A program made the position numbers and the translations under genes. Under the pieces are notes generated by a model. The model made no database searches and was not told the DNA's origin. It worked only from the letters and a program-made list of their open reading frames with translations. Positions 25,562 to 33,946 of a DNA stretch of 64,000 nucleotides are shown one piece after another; the stretch's first letter is position 1; every line of letters starts with the position of its first letter. Origin of the DNA: Paenibacillus oenotherae (GTDB taxonomy: Bacteria; Bacillota; Bacilli; Paenibacillales; Paenibacillaceae); the NCBI RefSeq assembly GCF_019443105.1, contig NZ_JAHZIJ010000016.1:50759-114758 (forward strand), in the 5' to 3' direction.

Positions 25562-26830
25562 TTAAATATCGCGGCGCAATGCACGGAGCACATCTATGCG
25601 TGTTGCTCTGGCTGCTGGCCGCATGCCGGACAGGACGGCTACTCCCAGGCTTATGCCTGCACTGACTAGTGTCAGTGTAATCGGAATGGAGGAGAACATG
25701 AAGTCATCCGGCGGATTGCCATCCAGTACAGACGACAGAATTGGCGGTACGGCAGCGTTGATCAGCGCGCTTAAGGCATAGGATACGATTGTGCCAATGA
25801 GCACGCCAAGCAATCCAATGCCGAAGCTCTCAAGCAGGAATATGCTGCGGATCGTGCGCGGATTGGCGCCGATGGCCTTCATGATGCCGATATCTTGAGC
25901 GCGCTCGGTAACGGCCATCGTCATTGTATTATAGATGCCGATGGAGGCGATCAGAACCGCGATCGTACCGACGAACAGGAGACCGATCTTCATGACAAGG
26001 AAGACAAGGTCCATCTCTTTGATACTGTCGGCAACGGAGTAGACCGAGTAATTATTGCTCCGCAGCTCGCTAGACACATCAGTAACATTTTCCGCATGAT
26101 CAACAATCAGTTTAACACTAGGCGGAGGCAGAGAGTCGCCGGGGAACAGTATTTCGTTATAGCGGTCTGACAGATAGATGGTCGAATTCTCTGTCCACTC
26201 CCGATCAGGCTTCTCCAATATGCCGACAATTGTAAGGCTGAATTCACCGAGTGATACTTCTGCATTCGTTTCCGGATCGAATCCCTTTGCCTTGAAAGTA
26301 ATGGTTGCGCCCAGTACATTTCCGTTGTAAATCTCGTTCTCAAGGATTTCATTGTTAGCATCACGTTTGGCCAGATTTTTGGCGAAATGATAGCCGACAA
26401 CCGTTTCTTGATCATTGGCGGGAGCACGGCCCTCTGACAACTCAAGTCCAGCCTTCATTTCCTGCTCGAAATTGGAGACGACAGCGCGGGTTCCGTTCAT
26501 GCTGACATAATCCCCTATGCTGGTCTCGCCTTGCGCTATTCGCTGAACACTCATTGCTTTCACATGCTCTACGTTCTTTAAGGCATCAAGATCACTCTGC
26601 TGCAAGTTCTCATACGATTCGCCCTTCTTCAAAGCGTGTACCTGAATTTCGGTAATAGAGCGATCCTGCAGCAGATCGTTGATAAGGCTCTGCTGCAGTC
26701 CGAATGCTACGGAAGCGATCATGATGAGAAAGGAGCAGCCCATTGCGGTAGCAAGGACGGTCATGAAGATCCGCGACTTGTTTTTGTTCATATTTTGCTT
26801 TACGAATTTAAGCTTGTCATTGAATTTCAT
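25562..26830 (-). CDS. MacB/FtsX-type ABC transporter permease
   Basis: The 422-residue protein has one N-terminal helix (about 20-42), a large extracytoplasmic MacB-type periplasmic-core domain (about 45-275), and three C-terminal helices (about 285-310, 335-365 and 385-405) with the FtsX motif AVTERAQDIGIMKAIGANPRTI. This is the topology of type VII ABC systems, which work mechanically on substrates outside the membrane instead of classic transport. Its start overlaps the ATPase stop by ATGA, so it is the second gene of a two-gene operon. The substrate is unknown; lipoproteins, peptides or antibiotics are typical. Confidence 0.9.
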   Translation of the reverse strand: MKFNDKLKFVKQNMNKNKSRIFMTVLATAMGCSFLIMIASVAFGLQQSLINDLLQDRSITEIQVHALKKGESYENLQQSDLDALKNVEHVKAMSVQRIAQGETSIGDYVSMNGTRAVVSNFEQEMKAGLELSEGRAPANDQETVVGYHFAKNLAKRDANNEILENEIYNGNVLGATITFKAKGFDPETNAEVSLGEFSLTIVGILEKPDREWTENSTIYLSDRYNEILFPGDSLPPPSVKLIVDHAENVTDVSSELRSNNYSVYSVADSIKEMDLVFLVMKIGLLFVGTIAVLIASIGIYNTMTMAVTERAQDIGIMKAIGANPRTIRSIFLLESFGIGLLGVLIGTIVSYALSALINAAVPPILSSVLDGNPPDDFMFSSIPITLTLVSAGISLGVAVLSGMRPAARATRIDVLRALRRDI

Positions 26831-27540
26831 TGCTTGGGCACCTCCAGCCTGTGCGGGTCGGACGGATGGATAAGCTGGCCGTCTTCAATACGCAATGTTC
26901 GATTGCCGATGGAGGCAACCTTGTCGTCATGGGTAATAATGAGCAATGTAATGCTGCGCTCACGGTTGAGTGATTGGAGCAGCTCCAGAAACTGCGCTTC
27001 GTTCTCGCTGTCCAGGCTGCCTGTCGGTTCGTCGGCAAGCAGAATAGGCGGGTTCAGAATAAGCGACCGTGCAATGCCGACCCGCTGCTGCTGTCCGCCG
27101 GAGAGCTCGCTTGGATAATGGTCGGCATACGAGGCGATGCCTAGCTGATCAAGCAGCTGGAGCGTTTGACGGCGGCGTTCATTAGGTGCAACGCCCTGCA
27201 GAACAAGCGGCAGCTCGGTATTCTCGTAAGCGGTCATGCTCGGAATCAGCTGAAAGTTTTGAAACACGACCCCCATATGGATTCTGCGGAAATCTGCCCA
27301 TTGCGTCTCGCTGTAGGCGGTCACATCCTGATCGGCGATATGCACTTTGCCGCTGGTAGGTCGGAGAAAGCCGCCCACAATATGAAGCAGCGTTGACTTG
27401 CCTGACCCGCTCCGTCCGATAAGGGTGACAATCTCGCCTTTGTTAACCGTGAGGTTGATGTCTTGCAATACGGGGACATGCCGCTCATTTCCCTTGCGGC
27501 CAAGTTTGAATGCATGTTGAATTTGCTGCAATTGAATCAT
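26827..27540 (-). CDS. ABC transporter ATP-binding protein (MacB/LolD type)
   Basis: The start MIQLQQIQHAF has GAGGAGG about 9 nt upstream; an open frame reaching further out has no RBS. The 237-residue protein shows Walker A GRSGSGKST, the Q-loop FQNFQLIPSMTAYEN, signature LSGGQQQR, Walker B ILLADEPTG and the H-loop ITHD. It belongs to the LolD/MacB subgroup and pairs with the downstream permease (4-nt overlap). Confidence 0.93.
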   Translation of the reverse strand: MIQLQQIQHAFKLGRKGNERHVPVLQDINLTVNKGEIVTLIGRSGSGKSTLLHIVGGFLRPTSGKVHIADQDVTAYSETQWADFRRIHMGVVFQNFQLIPSMTAYENTELPLVLQGVAPNERRRQTLQLLDQLGIASYADHYPSELSGGQQQRVGIARSLILNPPILLADEPTGSLDSENEAQFLELLQSLNRERSITLLIITHDDKVASIGNRTLRIEDGQLIHPSDPHRLEVPKQ

Positions 27541-27713
27541 GTGACTGGCAACCTCCTCAAGTTCTTGCTTATTAGCTGTAATGAAGCTCGTTAACTGTGC
27601 ATCTAACGAGTGGGGGCAGAAAAAAGTTTTGACGGGATCAGAAGCTGGATATGCTGGCCCTGCGATGCATGTAGATGCGAGGTGCTGTATGATACAATCT
27701 TGGAATAGAAGCG

Positions 27714-29882
27714 GTGTTCGTTGAGAGAAGCGCTGCTGCATTGAAATGGGGTTATGGAATGCCTGCTGCCATTGTCGGCATCGCTGCTTTGCTGTTAGCG
27801 GTTCTGCTGGCTTATTCGACTTATCAATATGGAATGTTCTTCGATGTAAATTTCTACAGATGGGAATGGATCATCATTGCCGCTGCTCTGTCGAGCGCTG
27901 CCTGGTGGGGGCTTGTCCATAGAGGCAGGACGAGCCGTTCACCCGGATCAGGCGGCAGCTATGACCTGTCAGGAATGAGCCCGCTGTTCTCTTCTGGCGG
28001 AGGAGGGCTGAGGGCTGTACCGCTTGCGGCATATGGCCCGCTGCTGATTGCTGTCATGTACGGCTTGTCGCTGGCTAATGATCCGGCATCCATTCTGGGC
28101 ACGCTGGAGCAGGCGCTTCGCTGGTCGGCATATGGCGCATTCCTGATTGCTGCTTATATGTGGTTTGGTGAAGAGCGCAGCCGGGTGTGGCTGTCTGCGG
28201 CTATACAGGCTGCCGGAGTTTTCATCGTATGGGGAGCATTAGCCTGCTGGATGGGCTGGATGGCATTCCCGGAGATGATCCTGACAACGGGGGATGCCAG
28301 ACTGTCTGCTGTTGGCGCGAGGCTTGCGGGATTCATGCAGTACCCGAATGCCTTCGCAGCAGTTGCAGCCGCTTATCTGATCTGGAGCTGGGGGCTGCTT
28401 ATTCGTGCCCGGACCCGGATTTGCTACTTGTTGGCTGCTATTCAAGGGGTGCCGCTGGCGCTTGTGCTGCTGCTGACAGAATCAAGAGCGGCGTGGCTTG
28501 CAGCCGGGCTTGGCTGGCTTGGAGGGCTGGCTGCTGCACGGCGCACGGAGCGTGTACACTGGCTGCTGTACAGCGGCTGGACGCTAGTTGCTGCAGGCGC
28601 AGCTTACCGTTTCGTCTATGGTGCAGGATTGCGCAACGGAGGCCATGCTGCTGCAGGTGCGGCTCCGGAAGCTGTTGTCGCCGAAGGGGCGCTGCTGCTT
28701 GCGTGCGTATTGGCTGGAGCAGGAGGGTATTATCTCATCCGGTCGCTGGCTCCCCGCAGCAGCGGCAGATGGAGAGTGTGGGCGGCATGGGGCGGCTGGA
28801 TTGCCGGCATCGGGGCGATGGCGCTGCTGCTGCCGGCGGTCATCCAGGGCAGATTGGGCGGATATTTTGACACATTGGGCGCGCGCTCAATGTTCTACAA
28901 GGACGCGATTATTCTTATTCGTGAAGCGCCGCTGCTTGGGCGCGGCGGCGATACGTGGCGAATGCTTTTCACGCAAATCCAGACCTATCCCTATATCGGC
29001 AGCGAGGTGCATAGCGGTTATCTGGATATCGCGCTGGATCTTGGCCTTGTTGGTCTTGTTCTGTTTGGTCTGGTCATCGGAGGCCTGCTGCGGAACGTAT
29101 TCTTGTTCGACCGGATGGGCCTGGTGCCGATTGGGGTGCTGCTGCTGCATGCAGCAGTTGACTTTGATATGGCGTATGGCTGTTATTGGCTGCTGCTCTT
29201 TGGCTGGATCGCGCTCTACAGCAAGCCGGCGGAAGCAGGGGGCGGGACAGCTGCGGGCAGATGGCGGAGGCGCGCCGCGGTCAGAGGCGCGGCTGCGGCT
29301 TCTGCGGCCGTTATTGCGGTAACGGCCGCCCTCTGCAGCTGGCGGTTCGACGCAGCGGTGGCGCACCGCGAGGCCGCGGTATACGCCTCCGGCGCCGGGC
29401 AGGCCGCCGCGCTGCGCGCTGCGCTCGGTGCGAATCCGTATTGGACACGGATTCGCATCGAGCTGGCAGAGCTCGCGCCGCCGCAGGAGCAGGCGGCGCT
29501 GCTGGCGGCCGGACTGCGATATGAGCCGCAGTCCGTGCCGCTTCTGCGGGCGCTCGGGCGCGTATACGCCGAGCGCGGGGATGTGCCGCAGGCGACGGCG
29601 CATCTGCGCCTCGCACTGCGGTATGACCGGTACGACCGCGACAATCAGACGGATGCGGTCGTGCACATGGCGCGGCTCGCGCAGCATATGCGCGCGATCG
29701 GCAAGGCGAGCGAGGCGCGTCAAGCTGCGCAGACAGCGCTGAGCTTCTTCGAGGCGTTCGAGGCGCAGGGGATCGACGCCGAGGCGGCGGGACGCGACTT
29801 CGAGGTGACGCCGGAGTCGCTGGAAGCGGCGAATGCAGCCGGGCTGCTCCTTCGGCAGCTGGGTGCCGGTCCCGGGTATTGA
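27714..29882 (+). CDS. O-antigen ligase/Wzy-like membrane protein with C-terminal TPR
   Basis: The 722-residue protein has about 10-12 membrane helices (residues 15-500) with the Wzy_C core: LLTESRAAWLAAGLGW and a large loop with ARSMFYKDAIILIREAPLLGRGGDTW ... EVHSGYLDIALDLGLVGLVLF. The last ~190 residues are Ala-rich helical repeats with a TPR-like unit (LRALGRVYAERGDVPQATAHLRLALRYD in parts). The 3' half is very GC-rich compared with its neighbours. It starts at a GTG with no strong RBS. No other polysaccharide gene is nearby; the role could be polymerisation or ligation of a surface glycan. Confidence 0.82.
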   Translation: MFVERSAAALKWGYGMPAAIVGIAALLLAVLLAYSTYQYGMFFDVNFYRWEWIIIAAALSSAAWWGLVHRGRTSRSPGSGGSYDLSGMSPLFSSGGGGLRAVPLAAYGPLLIAVMYGLSLANDPASILGTLEQALRWSAYGAFLIAAYMWFGEERSRVWLSAAIQAAGVFIVWGALACWMGWMAFPEMILTTGDARLSAVGARLAGFMQYPNAFAAVAAAYLIWSWGLLIRARTRICYLLAAIQGVPLALVLLLTESRAAWLAAGLGWLGGLAAARRTERVHWLLYSGWTLVAAGAAYRFVYGAGLRNGGHAAAGAAPEAVVAEGALLLACVLAGAGGYYLIRSLAPRSSGRWRVWAAWGGWIAGIGAMALLLPAVIQGRLGGYFDTLGARSMFYKDAIILIREAPLLGRGGDTWRMLFTQIQTYPYIGSEVHSGYLDIALDLGLVGLVLFGLVIGGLLRNVFLFDRMGLVPIGVLLLHAAVDFDMAYGCYWLLLFGWIALYSKPAEAGGGTAAGRWRRRAAVRGAAAASAAVIAVTAALCSWRFDAAVAHREAAVYASGAGQAAALRAALGANPYWTRIRIELAELAPPQEQAALLAAGLRYEPQSVPLLRALGRVYAERGDVPQATAHLRLALRYDRYDRDNQTDAVVHMARLAQHMRAIGKASEARQAAQTALSFFEAFEAQGIDAEAAGRDFEVTPESLEAANAAGLLLRQLGAGPGY

Positions 29883-29975
29883 ATGGCTGCCATAAATAGG
29901 TGATGGACATGCAGGTTTGTCCAATCCTCTCCGTGATCATCAGCATATGCTGAAATAAACAGGAGAGGAGTGATA

Positions 29976-30338
29976 ATGATGGCATACACACGCATCAAGC
30001 CTAAGCTGTATTCGACCAGCAGCTCGGGAAAAGTCATTCGCACCACCAAGCCACAAGGGCTGTACCAGCAGTCTGGGCCGATTCTTAATCGGCTGACGGT
30101 TCTCTGGGTTCAACGGAACGGTGTACCGTTCAATACGACAGGATTTTTTGCCCTGTTGATACGCAACGGTCTAGTCGTTTCGTCAGCCAGCTTTGACCGC
30201 TTCGGTGTCGTTCGCTTCAACAACATCGGCACGCCGACGAATGTTTCGTACACCATTCGCACATTTTCTTCCAGCGGCGTACTATTCCGCAGCAGAACGA
30301 TACCAGCCGGCGTAGAGGCCTTTGCAATTATTGGTTGA
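29976..30338 (+). CDS. Hypothetical protein
   Basis: The product has about 120 residues with a basic, beta-rich character (GLYQQSGPILNRLTVLWVQRNG, VSYTIRTFSSSGVLFRSRTI). There is no signal peptide and no recognised domain. AGGAGAGGAG lies just upstream of ATGATG at 29976/29979. It looks like a small beta-sandwich, perhaps a coat or exosporium-type protein, but that is a guess. It is monocistronic and is followed by repeat copy C. Confidence 0.65.
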   Translation: MMAYTRIKPKLYSTSSSGKVIRTTKPQGLYQQSGPILNRLTVLWVQRNGVPFNTTGFFALLIRNGLVVSSASFDRFGVVRFNNIGTPTNVSYTIRTFSSSGVLFRSRTIPAGVEAFAIIG

Positions 30339-30387
30339 TGTCCAAGCCTGCGGCAGCAGCAAAGGGAAACGCGCTTTGACAACACAG

Positions 30388-30875
30388 GGAGCTGTCCCGA
30401 AAGTCCTTTCGGGAAATCTCAGCTCCCGCTTTATGAAGCTGTACGGTGTGGAATGCCTGCGATCATGGGACTGCCCACGTACTTCTCGCCAGAGGCCGAT
30501 ACGTCATTCAAACGCCGAGACAAGCGAGATGCGAGCAGGCGAAACATGCGAAACGGCAGTAATTTTCTCGTTTCTAACTCCATGAAGGTGAAATGCCTGC
30601 CAGTGTGCAGGTATTTCACCTTCGTTTCCTCTTATCGGCCGATTTTGTCTCACATTCATGCACGATCGCAGCAATTTCATCATTAAGGCGTCTTGTAACC
30701 AAAATTCATGCACATTCGCAGGCTTCCTACTCCGTCACTGCCTTCAAACCACATTGGGGGAAGGTGAAAGGCTGTGAAAAAGATGCTTCCAGTCCCACTT
30801 TTTCGTGGTTTTGGCGGCATCTTTTCATATCAATTGAAACTGGCTCCTTGGATATTGGACTTTTCGGACAGCCTC
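30388..30875. mobile_element. MITE-like three-hairpin element, copy C, complete with terminal inverted repeats
   Basis: The ends are GGAGCTGTCCCGAAAGTCC (30388-30406) and inverted GGACTTTTCGGACAGCCTC (30857-30875), matching at 16 of 19 positions. It reads on the minus strand. Hairpin arms end in GCAGG/GCAGC at 30607, 30668 and 30718 (61 and 50 nt apart). A terminator-like AAAAGATGC(T/C) ... GCATCTTTT hairpin is at about 30777-30828. At 488 bp it is the best full-length copy. It lies between convergent genes. Confidence 0.85.
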
Positions 30876-30986
30876 ATCACCGTTCGGCCCGCTTGCAGTA
30901 TTCTTTCTAATCAGTCTTCAGCCAGCTGCAAAAGAAAGGAGCTGCCCATGCTGCGGCAAGCCCCTTCCAAATGCCTCGCTCCGCCG

Positions 30987-31298
30987 CTAACCGCCAAAAG
31001 CTTCACGGAACGCCGTGCTCAGCCTGTTCTGGTCAACCTCCCAAAGCGCTGCAATTTCTTCGCTGACGTTCTCGTCCCACCAGTCGGCAAGCTTCTTGCG
31101 GTTGCTGGCGTTCTCCGTCACCCACTGGATATTCAGGATGACCTTCCGTACATACAGCTGCTCGGCCTCTTTGACTTTCTCCTTCGGAATCCAGACGCCG
31201 AGTCGTTTGATTGCGCGATACAGCTCATTCTCGCAGGCGCGTCTGATTTTGCGGGCGTTAGGGTAGGCAGCATGATGTTTCTGGGAAGAAGATTTCAT
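30987..31298 (-). CDS. Small basic hypothetical protein
   Basis: The 103-residue, Lys/Arg/Trp-rich helical protein starts behind GAGGAG (9 nt). Visible segments include NARKIRRACENELYRAIKRLGVWIPKEK and NIQWVTENASNRKKLADWWDENV in pieces. I do not recognise a family. It follows the cupredoxin gene in the same direction with a 58-nt gap and could share its transcript. Confidence 0.6.
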   Translation of the reverse strand: MKSSSQKHHAAYPNARKIRRACENELYRAIKRLGVWIPKEKVKEAEQLYVRKVILNIQWVTENASNRKKLADWWDENVSEEIAALWEVDQNRLSTAFREAFGG

Positions 31299-31355
31299 CG
31301 TAAACGACTCCTCTCTACCCCTATATATGCGTCCCGATGCCCCGCCGTCACAGCC

Positions 31356-31802
31356 TTATTGAATGACGATATAGCCTACCATCGGCCCGCTGTTCTCCAT
31401 CTTGTCATGGGTGAGGCAGACGATTGGAAAAGTCCCTTTGCGCTCCGCTGTGAAGCGGACCACGGTCGTCTTTCCTTTGACCACCTCGCCCTTAATATTC
31501 AATCCCTCGATGACAAAAGGATGCGATTGTCCGTTCACCCCGGCTATCCGCAGCTCGACAGAATCCCCTACATTCGCGATGACCGTGCCGGGATCCCAGC
31601 GGTATACTTCAAGTTTCTTGCCATCGCTGGTCGTTGTCCTGAATTCGCCAGTAACGAGCTGGATGACCCGCTGCTCCTGTGATGAGCCCATTGCGGCCTT
31701 GGATTGATTCCACTTCAGGCATGCTGCGGCAATAAGCACGACGAGAATGACGACAGCGAATAAGCGGATCTGTTTTTTCGTTACGACAAAAATTTTGGAC
31801 AT
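31356..31802 (-). CDS. Membrane-anchored cupredoxin-domain protein
   Basis: The 148-residue protein has a signal anchor (about 12-30, LFAVVILVVLIAAACL; the Cys is not in a clear lipobox) and a C-terminal cupredoxin fold. Likely type-1 copper ligands are visible: His in NGQSHPF, Cys in PIVCLTHDKM with the following His, and a late Met. The dense ligand spacing C-x2-H-x2-M resembles nitrosocyanin/plastocyanin-like proteins. A role in extracytoplasmic copper binding or electron transfer is inferred. Confidence 0.8.
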   Translation of the reverse strand: MSKIFVVTKKQIRLFAVVILVVLIAAACLKWNQSKAAMGSSQEQRVIQLVTGEFRTTTSDGKKLEVYRWDPGTVIANVGDSVELRIAGVNGQSHPFVIEGLNIKGEVVKGKTTVVRFTAERKGTFPIVCLTHDKMENSGPMVGYIVIQ

Positions 31803-32013
31803 GAAACATTCCCCCTCTTCATTACGTATGAATTACAGCTAGTCTATGCGGGAGCTTGTCAGGGCATGACATCTATGGAGGCATCTATAGAAATATGCTA
31901 GAATACCGTAGAGAGACGAGCAGTACAATTATGTATAGGAAGCTGACAACGCTACTCCGTACTCCGTGCCAGCATGCTGCGAAGGCGGACAAAGGTTGCA
32001 GTGAAAGGAGAGA

Positions 32014-32625
32014 ATGATGGATTGGTTGCGTGATGTATTGCATGAACTTCTGTTATGGGTAGAAAGCTTGGGTTACTATGGTATATTAATAGGTCTGTTA
32101 ATTGAGGTTATTCCGAGTGAAATTGTGCTCTCCTTCGGCGGGTATTTGGTACATAAGGGAGAGATTACTTTCACAGGCGCGGTCGTATTCGGCACCTTGG
32201 GCGCGGTCGGCCAGCAGTGGATTCTGTATGCCATCGGCCGCTTTGCAGGCAGACCGTTCTTCGATAAGTACGGCAAATTTATCAAGCTGAAGCCAAAGCA
32301 TCTGGATCTCTCCGAGCAATGGTTCCGCAAGTATGGAGCAGGTATTGTATTTACTGCCAGATTCGTCCCCGTGATGCGGCAAGCGATTTCGATCCCGGCA
32401 GGCATCGCGAAGATGAATTTCTGGCTGTTTACGCTGCTGACGGCAATCGCCTCTGTGCCTTGGTCTTTATTATTCGTTTATTTAGGCTGGAAGCTGGGCG
32501 ACCAGTGGGAAAGCATTGATGAGAAGGCGGCTCCTTACGTGCAGCCAGCTATTCTGATCGCAATCGCCCTGCTTATTATTTATGTTCTGATCAAATATTT
32601 GCGGAGCCGCGGCAGATCGGTCTAA
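32014..32625 (+). CDS. DedA family membrane protein
   Basis: The 203-residue protein has the DedA (VTT/SNARE-associated) pattern: LGYYGILIGLLIEVIPSEIVLSFGGYLV, a re-entrant loop, and the conserved FTARFVPVMRQAISIPAGIAKMNFWLF with the Arg and Gly-x-x-x-Met used by the family. B. subtilis and Gram-negative homologues recycle lipid carriers or transport phospholipids. RBS GAAAGGAGAG lies 4 nt upstream. Monocistronic. Confidence 0.92.
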   Translation: MMDWLRDVLHELLLWVESLGYYGILIGLLIEVIPSEIVLSFGGYLVHKGEITFTGAVVFGTLGAVGQQWILYAIGRFAGRPFFDKYGKFIKLKPKHLDLSEQWFRKYGAGIVFTARFVPVMRQAISIPAGIAKMNFWLFTLLTAIASVPWSLLFVYLGWKLGDQWESIDEKAAPYVQPAILIAIALLIIYVLIKYLRSRGRSV

Positions 32626-32697
32626 TTTGTCGGAGTGCGCATTCGTTTGGTACAATAGCAAGGATAGGATTTATCCAAAATCAAGGAGGCCGTACAT

Positions 32698-33264
32698 ATG
32701 AGCAGCAGTATCGCGACAAAGCTTAATAAGGGAATTAGCCCGCAGCAATTTATAGATTCCATTGAGAAAAACAAGGAAGCATTCCTGAACTTTTACAATG
32801 CGTTCCAATGGGCAAGCGAGGACGACCGTGAATTTTTCGAATCGATGAACAATCGTGATGATTTGCGCTGCCTCATTCTGGCCGCGGAATGGTGCGGCGA
32901 TGTCGTGCGCAACGTACCGGTAGTGCTGAAGGCGCTGGAAGTGACAGGAATTCCGACGGAAATTCTAGTGATGGAAGAGCATCTTGAGACGATGGACCAG
33001 TTTCTGACGATGGGCGGACGGGCGATTCCGATCGTTATTATCGCGGATACGGGCGGACATGTGCTTGGACAATGGGGACCTCGCCCTGCGCATGTGCAGG
33101 AAGCGATGATTGCCTTCAAGCAGGCGAATCCGGACCGCGAAGCAGCTGATTATCAAGAGAAGCTGGGAGAGGCAAGACAAGAGATGGGACGCCGCTACGG
33201 CGAAGGCACGGAATACCAGCAAGTTATTCTGCAAGAGCTGCGCAAGCTGCTGTCCTCCTTCTAA
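32698..33264 (+). CDS. Thioredoxin-like protein lacking the second redox cysteine
   Basis: The 188-residue protein has a thioredoxin-like core: LRCLILAAEWCGDVVRNVPVVLKAL, where the usual CxxC is CGDV, then TEILVMEE and the cis-Pro segment GGRAIPIVIIADTGG. With one Cys it cannot be a classic dithiol oxidoreductase; monothiol or bacilliredoxin-like roles are possible. RBS AAGGAGG lies 8 nt upstream. The MBL hydrolase gene begins 5 nt after the stop, which suggests a shared operon. Confidence 0.85.
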   Translation: MSSSIATKLNKGISPQQFIDSIEKNKEAFLNFYNAFQWASEDDREFFESMNNRDDLRCLILAAEWCGDVVRNVPVVLKALEVTGIPTEILVMEEHLETMDQFLTMGGRAIPIVIIADTGGHVLGQWGPRPAHVQEAMIAFKQANPDREAADYQEKLGEARQEMGRRYGEGTEYQQVILQELRKLLSSF

Positions 33265-33269
33265 CTCGT

Positions 33270-33899
33270 ATGCTGAAGATAGAGACATTTACGCTAGGTC
33301 CCTTGCAGACGAATGCTTATTTGATTACAGAGGAAACAGGCCGCCGCGGCATCATTATTGATCCCGGAGTGAACCCCAAGCGGCTGATTGAGCGAATCCG
33401 CGATCTTACGATCGAAGCGATCGTGCTGACGCATGCTCACTTCGACCATATGGGCGGCGTGGATGAGGTGCGCAAAGCGGCCGGCTGTCCGGTCTACGTT
33501 CATGATCTGGAGGCGGATTGGCTGACTGATGCGGGCAAGAACGGCTCGCTGCGCTGGTCCGAAGTAACCGCTCCGCTATCGACCGCTCCGGCTGAATATG
33601 CGCTGGATGAAGGACAGAAGCTGGAGCTGATCGGGCATACGTTCAACGTGATGCACACGCCCGGTCATTCCCCGGGAAGTGTAAGCTTGCACTGCGACGG
33701 GCATCTGATCAGCGGAGACGTGCTGTTCCGCATGTCCGTGGGCCGCTCGGACCTGCCGGGCGGGCGCGAGCGGGATCTGTACGATTCCATACGCAACAAG
33801 CTGTACAAGCTGGATCCAGGCTGCCGTGTCTATCCTGGACACGGGCCTCAGACGACAATCGGATTTGAAATGGCGAACAACCCTTACGTACCGGCCTAG
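33270..33899 (+). CDS. MBL-fold hydrolase, glyoxalase II-like (YqgX type)
   Basis: The 209-residue protein has the metallo-beta-lactamase motif THAHFDHMGG (HxHxDH, about residue 54-59), MHTPGHSPGSV, ISGDVLF and VYPGHGPQT. Length and motifs match the short YqgX/glyoxalase II-like group, which cleaves thioesters. It lies next to the thioredoxin-like gene; both fit thiol metabolism (inference). A long hairpin wraps around its stop codon. Confidence 0.9.
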   Translation: MLKIETFTLGPLQTNAYLITEETGRRGIIIDPGVNPKRLIERIRDLTIEAIVLTHAHFDHMGGVDEVRKAAGCPVYVHDLEADWLTDAGKNGSLRWSEVTAPLSTAPAEYALDEGQKLELIGHTFNVMHTPGHSPGSVSLHCDGHLISGDVLFRMSVGRSDLPGGRERDLYDSIRNKLYKLDPGCRVYPGHGPQTTIGFEMANNPYVPA

Positions 33900-33918
33900 G
33901 CCGGGGGTAAGGGTTGTT
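33876..33918 (+). terminator. Hairpin enclosing the stop codon of the MBL hydrolase gene
   Basis: AACAACCCTTAC (33876-33887) pairs perfectly with GTAAGGGTTGTT (33907-33918). The inner CCGGCC-ta-GGCCGG contains the TAG stop. The U tract is poor, so termination may be weak or Rho-assisted. Confidence 0.6.
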
Positions 33919-33946
33919 ACCTCGTTAAAGAGATGGAGGAATAGAT

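Noticed and set aside
28887-29991. Long minus-strand frames (345 and 226 codons) opposite the O-antigen ligase-like gene
   Set aside because: The very high GC content here removes stop codons from all frames. The Arg/Ala/Pro-rich products look non-biological, and the plus strand shows Wzy_C and TPR patterns.
30774-31682. 302-codon plus-strand frame crossing copy C and two minus-strand genes
   Set aside because: It spans a repeat end and is antisense to the basic hypothetical gene (with RBS) and the cupredoxin gene (with copper ligands).
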